From: Gnetum montanum
Taxonomy: Eukaryota; Streptophyta; Gnetopsida; Gnetales; Gnetaceae
NCBI GenBank assembly: GCA_015680685.1
Contig: MNCI01018063.1
Span: 82,313 to 146,312 of the forward strand
Length of the DNA: 64,000 bases
Direction: 5' to 3'
A program made the position numbers and the translations under genes. The notes beneath the pieces were generated by a model. It searched no databases. It worked only from the letters and a program-made list of their open reading frames with translations, and had not been told where the DNA came from. Numbering within the stretch: position 1 is the stretch's first letter; each line of letters begins with the position of its first letter. Below are positions 1 to 11,386 of the stretch, piece by piece.

Positions 1-115
1 GTCATTGGCGGGGAATTCCTTGGCAGGAGTGGGACCAACAGCCCTGGCCCGCGCTGTACAGCTGTATAGCTTCTTTTTTTTGAAATTTACATTCACTTGA
101 ACCTTTTCAAAAAAA
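1..115 (+). mobile_element. 3' tail of an L1-type LINE (cut by window edge)
   Basis: The first ~115 bases match the 3' ends of the two LINEs further on (26690-26808 plus, and 28112-28220 read on minus). Shared features are a GC-rich stretch with 'ggccc', then 'tgtacagctgtatagcttct', a T-run, an AT-rich spacer and a terminal A-rich tract after 'ccttttc'. The body of this copy lies left of the window. No target-site duplication can be tested. Confidence 0.75.
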
Positions 116-129
116 ATAAAAATAAATCT

Positions 130-230
130 AAATTATTTTTCTAATATTATTGGTTCAAGTTTGAGACACTACTCTACTAATCTCTCCCACAGCTTCATCG
201 CTTCATAATATGGCTCATTAGCTTAAGTAT
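130..230 (-). mobile_element. Short RTE LINE reverse-transcriptase fragment
   Basis: Read on minus, this stretch resembles 2615-2700, where the larger RTE relic encodes the conserved plant-RTE block LMSHTMKLWERV. Shared landmarks on plus are 'ggttcaagttt.aga.actac' and 'atatggctcattagctt'. The copy is shifted and stopped, so it is a short pseudogene fragment. It follows directly on the LINE tail at 1-115. Confidence 0.55.
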
Positions 231-984
231 CACTATCTTTTATTTTTTTAACTCTTAATTTAAACTATATTCCCTTCACATTTCTTACCAAACACATTCT
301 TATACAATGATTATGTATTTATATTATAAATTCATTACTAAGCTAAGTGAAACATTTTGGAATTCTCAAGTGGCACTTTTTTCATTAAAAAACAAATTAT
401 ATAAAAACTAACCATATTATAAAAAAGTAAAAGAAAGCATGATGAATGGTGACATTTCAACTTAAACTCCACATGCTACTTGCCTTGTGTAAATACTTAT
501 TTTAAACTCTTTGCATTTTTTGCTCCAATGAGCATCGTTTTAACCAAACTATATGCTTGCCCTTACAAGCATGTCTTTTAAAATATTTACCTTCTCTAAC
601 AAACTTGCATATGGATTATATATATAAGGAATAAGCATTTATGCAAATGAATATAATGCAAAATAAATGTAATAAAAAATAAATATACTATCTTCATCAT
701 CTTGGTGGCTTTATCCCATCAACATGGGTTAACTTGAGAAGGTAGGGGAAGGACATGATAATAATTTGTTATAGTTAGTTGTTTATTTGTTACCATATTA
801 TCTCAACATATAATAAAGGAATAATTATATTAGTTTTTAAAACTTTAAATTTCAATAGAAGAAAATATCTAAGATAATAGGATAAATCATGCATATAAGT
901 AACTCATTTTAAAATATAATAGAGCTAATGAAGCATACTTAACTAGATTAGAGCATGTACCCTATAGTTGTTCACCTTGCAACT
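231..984. other. AT-rich spacer, nothing recognised
   Basis: Low-complexity AT-rich DNA. No ORF of plausible codon content, no LTR ends and no RNA gene were seen. Confidence 0.6.
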
Positions 985-1085
985 TTAATTCAAAGGAGGG
1001 ATTAGCTTAGAGTAAGAGTCTTGGTTTGGTAACCCCTAATCACAGGTTCAATTCCATTGTGTAGCACTATGTTATATATAAAAAG
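985..1085 (+). mobile_element. tRNA-derived SINE-like unit
   Basis: A box A-like motif (TAGCTTAGAGTA, 1003-1014) is followed about 30 bases later by a box B-like motif (GGTTCAATTCC, 1045-1055), the internal RNA polymerase III promoter arrangement of tRNAs and tRNA-derived SINEs. The segment does not fold as an obvious complete tRNA, and AT-rich sequence follows. Target-site duplications were not identified, so the ends are approximate. Confidence 0.45.
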
Positions 1086-2409
1086 AAATTCTACAAAAAG
1101 GAATTCTAAAATTGGTTTAATAGATCCAAGGTATTTGAGTGGACATAAGTAAAACTTCAATTTTAGTTTCATTATATTCTTAAGATATAGTAAAGTGGTG
1201 TCTACTTTCCTTCCATTGAGCTATCATATTAATTGTATGAAACTTTAAATTAATTAATTAAATAATAAGAAATTTGTAATATATAATGGAAAATAGAATA
1301 TATACTAAGCTTTTATATATGATTCTTGAAATAATTTTTAATATTGAACCATGAAAAAAATTACTATTTCATCCCTATCTTTTTATTATAGCTCATAATC
1401 ATCCTAGCTTTGTTCCAATAAAATGGGTTCATCTACATGAGTTGTTTTTCATTATTTAACTCTAAGAAAAGCTAGATCTTTGTTTATGTGCAATGTCTTT
1501 AAATTATCTTTAATTATTTTTTTCTATGTATTTTTTTGGTCTTTCTTTTAGCAGATTTCCTAGAATAGTGATGTAGCAACCTTTTCTTACTGGCTCATTA
1601 TTTGATCTTTTTTGTACATGCCCAAATCATGTAAGCCACTATTCTTGCAACTTATCTAAAATTGAAGCCACTCCAAGTCTGCCTCTAATATCTATGTTGT
1701 GCAATTTATCTATTCTAGTAACATTCAACATCCATTTAAGCATTCTTTCTTCTGCCACACTGACTTGTTGCTCATGCCTTTGTTGCACTATCCAAAATTC
1801 AACATCATATAAAATAGCATACTAGATTGCTATCTTGTAAAATTTTATGTTTAGTTTTATGTGAATTCTTTTATTATATAAACATTACCAACCTGTATTT
1901 TGACCATCCTATCTCAACTCTATTTCTTATATCTTTATTAGTTTCACCATTTGATTGGAGCATTGATCCTAGGTAGTTTGTGTTGTTATTGAAATTGCAT
2001 TGCATATATTCTATCTTACTTTTGCTAATTTTTCATTCTTTAGATTTTAGAATATATTTTCATTTCTCTATTTTAGAACCAATATTTTTTGAAGCTGTAT
2101 CTAGCAACACAATATCATCTGCAAATAGCATACACCAAAGGATTTCAGTTTGTATTTCCTTTGTTAATTCATCCATAATAATGATAAATAAGTAATGTAG
2201 ACCTCTTGTGATTGAGAAATCAAATGTTGTTCTACAAGTTGTTCTAATTTTAGTGGGAGCTCGTTTATATATATATTTTGGATCACTTTAATATATTTGT
2301 TAGGAATATTCTTCCTTTGCAATTTCCATCAAATAACATCTTTAGGCACTAGAGCATAAGTTTTTTCTAAGTCAATGAAGATTATATGTATATTTTCTCT
2401 ATAAAGAGA

Positions 2410-2585
2410 ATCATCACCTAGATCCATAGTGCTCATCCCACTAAGTGGGGTCCTAGGAGGGTTGCTAAAGGGGCAAAAGTTTAAGCTCTTGTAGTAGTTG
2501 CACCTAGGCTCGAACCCAAGTCTTTGACTAGAGAAATGAGCATCTTACCATTATTCCAAATGATGATTCCTATATATATCAAATG
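2410..2585 (-). mobile_element. SINE-like unit interrupting the RTE relic
   Basis: On minus, a box A-like segment (rc at 2540-2553, TAATGGTAAGATGC) precedes a perfect box B (GGTTCGAGCC, rc at 2507-2516) by about 30 bases. It lies where the RTE RT should run continuously: blocks matching NQF (near 2615) and IIFIDLEK (near 2350) flank it, and the joining residues are displaced. No clear target-site duplication was found, so boundaries are approximate. Confidence 0.45.
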
Positions 2586-2963
2586 ATGATATATATATAT
2601 ATTGAAATTGATTTTTTAATACTATTGATTCAAGTTTAAGATACTATTGCATTACTCTCTCCCAAAGCTTCATAGTATGGCTCATTAGCTTGGTCCCTAT
2701 ATAGTTTGCATAATTTTTGTAAATGGGCACAAGATTTATTTTTCTCTAATTGTTAGGCATTTTAACATCTTTCAAAATTTTCTTAAATAATTGTATCAAC
2801 TAAAACACTTCTGTATCTCCTGTTCTTTCCAAGCTTTTATAGGACTATTACTTGGTTCATCAGCTTTTTCATTTTTCATCTTTGATAAGGCTATCTTCAC
2901 CTCACAGAAGGAAAATCCATGAACCAAACCAAAATTTTGTTCCTTTTCTAGAATGTATTCTAT

Positions 2964-3293
2964 TTAAGATTCTTTAAAATAATTTTTCAACCTATTCAAA
3001 ATTACATTATATTTCACCAAAATTCTTTCATCTACCTCCTTGATGCATTTAACATTATTAATGTTCTTACATTTCTTGTTTGTGAATTTTGCTAATTTAT
3101 AAATAGATTTTTTTAATTTCTTGATTCCTAATTTCTCATAGAAGTTATTCAAGGCCTTATAGTTGGCTTTGACTACAGCTAATCTTACCTCCTTTTTTAC
3201 CATTTTGTACACTAGCCTCATTCTTTTGTTTCTGCTTTGTTGCCATTCCTTAAAGCATCCTTTTTCTGTTTTGGACGGTATGTTACAATTCAT
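2964..3293 (-). pseudogene. RTE ORF fragment: linker between endonuclease and RT
   Basis: This 109-codon open stretch is the longest uninterrupted piece of the RTE polyprotein. It is Lys/Arg-rich, with KEWQQSRNKRMRLVYK, LNNFYEKLGIKKLKKSIYKL and KNINNVKCIKEVDERILVKY. In plant RTE elements this segment joins the endonuclease to the RT and ends close to 'R..YF', seen here as RLKNYF. Flanking domains lie in other frames, so this is a remnant rather than a stand-alone gene. The ATG has no special claim to be a start. Confidence 0.7.
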
Positions 3294-3860
3294 TAGTCCA
3301 CCACAATATCTCCTTTGGGATGTATTTTTTTACTGTTTATTTCACCTAAAATGTTCTATTAAGTTTTTTGAATGCAACTTTCTATTTGGACCTAAATTAA
3401 ATTTGTAAAGAAATCATAATTTTAGATGCCTTTTTGAACCAATCGTTCTCTAAATAAGGTAATGTTTTCTCCTTCAAATTCCATCATTTTTGTATTTAGT
3501 TTCTATTTTCATGTTACCTTTGAAGGTTTAAATAGATAAGTCCATGACCATTAGGCAATGTTGAGTTACAAGACAATCTACAAGTACGACCTTGCAATCT
3601 TTGCATATGACCCAATCTCTTTTAGGTAGTAACAAATAATCAATTTGTGTTTTGTCCATACCACTCTTATAGATAATTAAATGTTTTATCCTCTTTTACA
3701 ATAAGTACTTACAATTACAAAGTCATAGGCACTTGCAAATTGCAATAATGAATCTCACAAATCATTGGACTCTTCAAATCCATGTTCTCCATGAATATTA
3801 TTAGATCTCATTTTCATAGGTTTAACATGATCATTAAAATCTCTTCTAATGAATATGCTT

Positions 3861-4736
3861 TCTTGGTGGAAAATTTCTTGAAGTAAAAAAATCCATAGAA
3901 TCCCAATAATCTTACTTGATGAAGTTTTCTAGACCAATTAGTAGAGCATATAAATTGATGGTGTTAAAGATCTCATTTCCAAGTACATGTTTGATGCTCA
4001 TAATTCGATCATAATGGTGGTATACTTGTACCATTTTATTTGTGATAAATCAACCAATGATGAGAAACACTCCATTTTAGTGGTTTTCTTTTTATGAGTA
4101 GAAAATTTTGAAATGCTTTCCTTAATCTTGAGATTTCTCCCCTTCCTATATTATTTCTTGGAGGTAGACAATGTGGATTCTTCATCTCTCTATGATATCG
4201 ATAATTTTAAAGGTCTTTTTATTGAGAATGCCAATGTTTGAAGTTGCCTTGAAATTTATGTTGTTGGACTTACTTCTTTATCTATACACATCCTTGATGT
4301 GGGAATCCTTATTTGCTTTCGACAACATTTGACTAATGATGTTGTATGTCATTTCTAGATGAAGCCATAGCAAGTTCTTGCTCATTTTCCATAGCAATCA
4401 AGCCTTATAATTATTGTGCATTACATTTCAGGAGTACCTTGGGATCTACAGAATCTAAAAAAAGAACTCATCCATGAGATTTAGCATAGTTTTACAGTTG
4501 GCTATCAACCTAACACTAACCCTCCTTTTTTATGTAAGCTTTGGATCAACATTGGTAGAGTTTATCTTTTTGTTATAACTATTTAATGATATCTAGTGCT
4601 TTAAAATCAATCATTTTGTAAGTTTATCTCATTCTATTAATAAGGAAATAAGTTAGAATAATAAAACTTACATTTAATTTATAAAAATATTCTGCTTATA
4701 ATGAATTAATTAAAGGAAATTTGCAAAAATATAGTT
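3861..4736. other. AT-rich spacer
   Basis: No coding stretch or repeat end was recognised. Part may be upstream sequence of the RTE relic decayed beyond recognition. Confidence 0.5.
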
Positions 4737-5007
4737 TGTTGGAGATGTATTTAGAACTATCCTTTCTCACCTTCCTTAACAATCCAGTAGTTTCCCAAAT
4801 ATGATATTAGTAATTTCCATCATATTCTATGTCAAGGAAGAAAATAAAATATCTATAAATTAAATTGATAGGCTAATGTGAAAGTGCCTCCTTGTAGGCC
4901 TCGATTAGACCTAGGATGTAGAATCCTATTTTCATTCTTTGGTTTTCTCTCTTATATTTTGCCTAGTTTATTGTTATTCTATCTTATTTTAAATTTAAAT
5001 TTTGACA
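4737..5007 (+). repeat. 5' LTR of the TRIM
   Basis: Begins TGTTGGAGATG and ends TTTTGACA, directly before the primer-binding site. It matches 5428-5700 along its whole length with scattered substitutions and small indels. Confidence 0.88.
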
Positions 5008-5427
5008 TGGTATTAGAGTAAGTTTTCTCTGTTCAATGTTTCTTTGTTACTTCTGTTGTTGTTGCCATCATTCTCTTTCCTAAGCATGGAAGAGTGAGTG
5101 TTAATTCTAATTATTTTTACTATGATAGTTATCATTTTTTTACCACTAGGAACTAATTCATAATTTTATATATGGATTTTTGTTTTTGCTTGCTAATGTT
5201 ATGATATTTCAGCAAGTGCCAATCCTCCTTTATAACAGTGATCATTCTATTGCTACCCATTTTTGTATTAGTCTTTTGGTGTTGGGATTATTTTATCATT
5301 GGTATTTTGAGCATTAATTATTATTTTAGCAACTGCTTCAATAATCATATCGGTATCTTCTATCGTCTTGGTTGTATTAAGGCAAATTGTGATATTGGCA
5401 TTGCCACTGTCACAATTTGAGGGGGAA

Positions 5428-5700
5428 TGTTAGAGATGTATTTAGAAATATCTTTTCTCACCTTCCTCAATAATCTAGTAGTTTTTCGAATATGATATTG
5501 AAAATTTCCATTCATATTCTATGTCAAAGATGGAAATAAAGTATGTATAAATTGGATTGATAAGCTAAAGTGAAAGTGCCTCATCATAGGCCTTGGTTTG
5601 GCCTAGGATGTAGAATCTCATTTTTGTTCTTTGGTTTTCCCTCTCATATTTTTCCTAATTTATTTTCATTCCATTTTATTTTAAATTTCAAAATTTGACA
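5428..5700 (+). repeat. 3' LTR of the TRIM
   Basis: Begins TGTTAGAGATG after a GGGGGAA purine tract and ends AATTTGACA, followed by the TAGTT target duplication. Confidence 0.88.
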
Positions 5701-6264
5701 TAGTTTTTGCCAAAATACCAACTACTAGATTGAAGCGGATTCTTATTGGTCACTATAAATGATTTTTTATGGTATGCCAAGGGAAAGCTTTTCAATCAAA
5801 ATGCAAGAGAGCATGTAAGGAAAGTTGTGGTTATGAAAAAATTTAATTGTAAGATTTGATTTTTCATAAAGGAAAAGATTCTCTTAGCCAAAATATAGAT
5901 ATATATAATAAATATATAGCTAATCTAGTGTACCTTCATGTACCATAAGATATCAAGATAAAATTTTATTATCAAGTTAAAAAACATAGTGGATCTTAGT
6001 GGACATTCAATTTTAATTTCATATAGCTATTCTTTGGGTTGTGAAAAAGTTTATCAATTTTATTTACATAAAAAAGGAAATCTTATCACATATTTTAAGA
6101 AGTGAGTTATTATTTGGGAGGATGAGAGGGTTTAGGGGAGTGGAGAGAGGTGTTAGACCCAAAAAATATAATTATATTAAGAACCAAAAGTAGTGTACAT
6201 CAACATATATAATTAATAACAAAAAAAACTAAAAATATAAAAAATAAAAGGAAAGGTCTAATAA
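5701..6264. other. AT-rich spacer
   Basis: No recognisable gene or element. Confidence 0.55.
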
Positions 6265-6926
6265 TTAAAGGATGTCTTTATGAGTTTTCATCTTTACAAC
6301 CAATGTTAAAAACCTCTCCTCTAGGGTAGGAAAAGGGTTAGATATTGACCTTGTTTGAAAGTATCCTTGCAGATTTTCACTTCTTACTAAAGTCTTCCTT
6401 GTTAACAACCAAAAAGAGCAAAACAAATATATAGGGGAAATAATAGAGAGCAAAACCAAGGCTTAATCATAAGCTAGGCAAAGTTTGTAGCACCAGTAGT
6501 AGTGTAAGGTTCCATTAACTCAACAAGATTTTTAATATTTAGTAAAGCGTTGCAAACTTGAGACTTGACTTGAAAAATAATTAAAACTAAAACTAAAATT
6601 TTTATGACACTTTTAGATCCTCTAGATCTATTAGAGGTAGAGATATACATGATATGAGTTTTGACAATATCATTAAGAAAATTACCATGTAATCTTGGTA
6701 ACATTTGAAACAAATCAATCAAATTTGCAATTTTAACAAGTTAAGTAATGTTGATTTTTTGGAGCATAATGAAATTTTCATGAATAACTTCATGATTATG
6801 AAAAATATCATAGCTATTTTTCAAATAGCATGCAAAATGCAAGGATGCATGCACTTCTAAATAAAAAGCAAGTTCATAAAAAGGGGGAGAAGCATCTCCA
6901 AGATGAGCTTTAAATTCAAAAAACAC
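6265..6926 (-). pseudogene. Unidentified, possibly once-coding stretch
   Basis: On minus, two ORFs (6926-6741 and 6722-6474) share a frame and are separated by a single TAA, giving about 150 codons with more balanced composition than the surrounding DNA (for example AHLGDASPPFYELAFYLEV and LPRLHGNFLNDIVKTHI). A third ORF (6459-6265) is in another frame. I recognise no domain. It may be a decayed gene or transposon fragment, or chance. The call rests only on open frame and composition. Confidence 0.2.
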
Positions 6927-9900
6927 TATAGCTAGCTTTAAATTTAGAATAGGTCATCAACTATTTTTGTGAGAATGGCTAGGATATAGAAATAACACCT
7001 TATTAGAACTAACAAGAAGATAATTGAGTTCTTGCAATAGCAAAATACACACCATGCATGGTTAACCATAAGGGAGAGATCTCATCCATAACATTGATAG
7101 GAATTATGATTTTCTTAAAATTCTATACCTTAATAACATGTCAATTTCTAGATTTTCTTAGTGACAAAAGAACCTTGTAGTAAAAATATATCATGACATA
7201 AAATCCAATTATGAATAGAGGTGCCCTACCAACCAATATTTTTTCTAGGAAAAAAAATTACCCGTCTCTTGAAAAATAATAATAATAATACTCCAAACAC
7301 TTCTATAATCAAAAGAGTTAGTAACCTATTTGGTAGCCAAAGCTATACTTTAATGATAAGTTTTAAGAAGACCCAATCATCCTTCTAATATTGGTTGAGT
7401 ACAAAAATGCCAAGTAGCCTTACAAAAGTGAAGTCATTCTTTACCTTTCTCTATTATTAACTTGGAAAATGAAATTAAGTTTTTATTGCATCTCAAGACC
7501 CATATGATCTATTGACTTTGTAAAATTAAAATGAAGATTTATTTGAAGTTATTAAGGATATTATGATAGAAAGAATATCTCCATATAACTAATTGTTGGT
7601 GCCTAGTATACTTATGAAAAGGTCATAGATCACATGATATTATTATGGAATTTTGAAATTCAATTATCCAAGAAATGGTTTAGCTTAATCATAAGAACTC
7701 AAAAGATTCAAATTTCAATAAATAAATATCCCATGAAAAATGTTTTGCAAATAAAATAAATAAAATTGAAAAAAAAACTAAAAGTAGAACAAATATAAGG
7801 AAAGTTATCTTTTTTTTTTGTATGCAAAGTATATTATGGTAATTAAATATTTTTTCCAAAAGATGCCTAAATAATTTTTGGAGTGAATGTTTGAATGTAA
7901 ATGATGATATCATTAATATAACATTGAATTTTTAAATCATTTTAATATTTTTAAAGTTACTGAAACTTAGGAAGACAAGAATACTAAAAATTTCAATTTA
8001 CTTGATTTTATTAGACAATAATCAATGTGGAAATTACTAATGAAAATAACTAATATATTTATTACTTTAGCTATATATTTATGATATATATCTATTATTT
8101 GAATAAGAAAATATTTTATATTTTTCAAATTAATGAAATTTTAGATTGTTTCAATTCGAGTTGATTTTCACATCAAAAACAAAAATCAAAAGCAATGTGT
8201 TATCCAAAACAATAATTCCACGAAAAAGTTATCACTTACCCCAACAACATTATCATAACTATTTATTTATGTTGACAAAGTCCAATTAGATGGTAACTAG
8301 ACTTTATAATTAAAACAATAAAATAATTTTACTATGACCAAAAGGACTCTCTTGGATGAGGTTGGTAATTGGCCTCTTGGCCAAAATTACTTTAGTAAAA
8401 AATTTTCTTCTTCACTAAAAGATTTGTAACATGGTTAAGAGTTTTATTACTTTCCTTAAGATATTTGATGATTGATTGAGAATTTCATCACTCTCCTTCG
8501 CTAAAGATAGTTTTATGAATATTGGTCATAGTGTAAATATTGGTCTATATCATGTGGTTACATCTCTAATTTTATTTAGTCAAATTTTGTTATCATTAGT
8601 TCATTTTGGAAAGCAATGGTTTTGTTTATTTTGAAAATTTTATTTAAAATTCATAAGAGTAATAGGTTCAAGGTCAAAGAGTTTTTTTGTTTAAATATTA
8701 AAGTTAAGAATATTTTGTAAATAGGAAGTATTTATAATTGTTCCAAACATTTTATTTTGGCTTGACATGTAGTTTATATATGTGGATGCCTTGTAAGTTA
8801 TGTAATTCTCTAAAAAGAAATAAAAATGTTTACTCTTCATTATTTCTACATTTCACATTATCTCTCACTTTATCTCTCAACTATCTCATATTTTCTCATT
8901 TTATCTTTCAATTCTTCAATAAGCTCACAACAAATCTCACAAATCTTAATATTTCAAAGCTTTAACATATAATTGCATTTAATATTCCTCATCAAAGAAC
9001 TTAAAGCTTAGTGTAGGTAAAGTTATTTAAATATTTGCAAAATCTCAAATTAAGGAAAATTCAACATTTACCATACTTTCAACAATTTATTCTAACCAGC
9101 TAATTGAGAATAAAATATTTCAAATTTGTGTCAAAGTATTTCAAAGTGGAGCTTACTTCACACATTAATGACTAATCAAACTTTATACATGAGTCAAGTA
9201 ACTCAACCCATGAGTCAAAATAACCATCCTCTAATGCTATAGATTAAAGCATTAGACTCATTTATCCTAAAGTCTAGCTTCATTTTCATTTTTTGTTGCT
9301 TTTAGTTCTTAGTCTTGCTTTATTTTTACTCCTATTTTTGTTTATGTGTTATAGATAGAATTGATGATAGATGATTAAAGTACAATAATAGAATGATTTT
9401 CCTTAAAGCATGAGTAATATAGATGAATGAAAAAATAGAGGATAGTTTAAAAGAAGTTTCAAGCTATACATATTTTTAATAGGAGTACTCCATTTTCATT
9501 TGGCTCCATATTTGTATGAAGAATATACGATAAATCATTTTTTGGTGCTCTTTCCTACTTGAAATTTTATCTTGATAACATGAATATGTTGTAGCAAGTA
9601 CATAAAATACATTTAGCTAGTTGTAATCAAGAAGTACGTAAGTTGTAACCAAGAAGTATGTAATTTTATATTGGATGCATATTCTCATGTTAAGATGCCA
9701 TAAATCATTGTTGAAAAGTATAAGGATCATCTGCCATGTGTGTTGCAATGTTTACACGCTCAAAACTTAGTTCTAAGGTGACTAAGATTCATCATCAAGA
9801 CTATGACATTTAGAAAGAATCAGGTGATTCAATTTCAATATCAAAATTTATACTTGATTTTTTTTCTATATAAATCATGACCCGCTACTAGTCATGGTAA

Positions 9901-9944
9901 ATTCACTAGTAAAACTACAAGTTATAATTGAATAAAGTAGTGAT
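6927..9944. other. Long AT-rich region without recognisable genes
   Basis: The short ORFs here have the Phe/Leu/Ile/Lys composition expected from AT-rich noise. No LTR ends, SINE boxes or RNA genes were seen. Confidence 0.55.
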
Positions 9945-11386
9945 CATAATAGTAGAAGTATTCATTGTAATCACATTGTAGGTCGTGGTAATATCATCCT
10001 TATGATGACTCATAGTGAAGTTGATAAGCAAATAATCTCATCCTAGATAATAGTGAATCAAATCAATGCATTTGAATACAACCCTTGGGAACATGAAAGA
10101 ACTATTTCAATATCTCATGATGGATGTGTTCTAATGATCTAGAAAGAAATAGAAAAATATNTAAAAATATTTATTATTTTTAAATTTTTAAATCATCAAT
10201 GTACATACTTGAATAATCATAAAGATCAAACCTTAAAAGATAATTGATCTTCATTCTAGATTCTAACTTCAACAAATGAAAATAAAAATGATTTATTCAT
10301 AGGCTTAAAATCAAAGTACCAAGAAAGGAAAACAATTACCTACATGAAGATTAATGATGAGCAAGCTTATGATGTATTTGATTACATAAATCTATTAATA
10401 GATGTTGATTCTAGATATTCTTTAAAGAGGTTAAAACAGGCTAAATTATCTAGGATTCAAATTTTCATAGAAAATGCTATATGTAGTAGGCCATCCAAAG
10501 ATAAACTTGTGCAAAATAAAATAATTTTTTAATTTATAATATCAATATATAAATTCTAGAAACCAAGCACACCTTTAAGGATCTCACAATTTAGGAATTC
10601 GCAAACAAAGATCCACATCTCTATAACAATGGAGAAAGATTCTAAAAAGATCTTTAATTTGAAGTTAAAAATTCATAATAGTAGAAATATTCATTGTAAT
10701 CACATTGCAGGTCATGGTAATATCATCCTTATGATGACTCATAATGGAGTTGATAAGCAAATAACCTCATCCTAGATAATAGTGAATTAAATCAATGCAT
10801 TTGAATACAACCCTTGAGAACATGAAAGAACTATTTCAATATCTCATGACGGATGTGTTTTAATGATCTAAAAAGAAAGATATCTATTAGTTTTTTAATT
10901 TTAAAATCATTAATGTATGCATTTGAATAATCATAAAGATCAAACCTTAAAAGATAATTGATCTTAATTCTAGATTATAACTTAAAGAAATGAAAAAAAA
11001 TAATTTATTCATAGGCTTGAAATCAAAGTACCAAGAAAGAGAAAGAATTACCTACATGAAGATTAATGATGAGCAAGCTTAGGATGTATTTGATTACATA
11101 AATCTATTAATAGATGTTGAGTCAAGATATTCTTTGAAGAGGTTAAAAGTACATTAAATTATTTAGGATTCAAATTTTTATAGAAAATGCTATATCTAGT
11201 AGCCCATCCAAAGATAAACTCATGTGAAATGAAATAATTTTTTAATTTAAAATATCAATATACACATTCTAGAAACCAAGTACACCTTTAAGGATCTCAC
11301 AATTTAGGAATTCGTAAACAAAGATCCACATCTCTATAACAATGGAGAAAGATTCTAAAACAATCTTTAATTTGAAGTTAAAAATT
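9945..11386. repeat. Tandem duplication, two ~0.72 kb units
   Basis: Unit 1 (9945-10673, 729 bases) and unit 2 (10674-11386, 713 bases) begin with CATAATAGTAGAA and align along their full length with scattered differences. After unit 2 the start motif recurs (attcataat, about 11385) but the copy stops. A 62-codon ORF in unit 1 (10344-10532, MKINDEQAYDVFDYINLLID) is broken by a stop in unit 2, so coding is unlikely. One ambiguous base lies at 10161. Confidence 0.85.

Larger units (their letters stand above)
1360..3860 (-). mobile_element. RTE-type non-LTR retrotransposon relic
   Basis: Read on minus, the domains of a plant RTE LINE appear in order. The end of the AP endonuclease lies near 3560-3850 (MDKTQIDYLLLPKRDW-like). 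A basic linker lies at 2964-3293 (KEWQQSRNKRMRLVYK, YKLAKFTNKKCKNINNVKCI). RT blocks follow: LVPIYKNYAN, LMSHTMKLWERV (near 2660), IIFIDLEKTYALVPKDV (near 2350) and ELTKEIQTEILWCMLFADDI, with the catalytic FADD at 2114-2125. A C-terminal region lies near 1600-1830 (VAEERMLKWMLNVTR, DIRGRLGVA). The 3' UTR near 1375-1440 has the 'catcctagctttgttccaa' block common to plant RTE ends. Stops and frameshifts are frequent, so the copy is dead, although FADD is preserved. A SINE-like unit interrupts the RT. Confidence 0.85.
4737..5700 (+). mobile_element. TRIM-like miniature LTR retrotransposon (964 bp)
   Basis: Two direct repeats of 271 and 273 bases flank a 420-base internal region. The 5' LTR is followed immediately by TGGTATTAGAG (5008-5018), a slightly mutated copy of the initiator-Met-tRNA primer-binding site TGGTATCAGAGC. 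The 3' LTR is preceded by the purine tract TTTGAGGGGGAA (near 5416-5427). The 5-bp duplication TAGTT lies at 4732-4736 and 5701-5705. The internal region encodes no gag or pol, so it must have been mobilised in trans, as known for TRIMs. The LTRs differ at many positions, which indicates an old insertion. Confidence 0.9.

Noticed and set aside
1003-1075. Possible intact tRNA gene
   Set aside because: Box A and B are present but no convincing acceptor stem or anticodon arm could be paired. SINE-like is the better reading.
7689-7913. 74-codon minus ORF with hydrophobic segment
   Set aside because: Composition (Phe, Leu, Ile, Lys) is what AT-rich DNA gives by chance; no context supports a gene.
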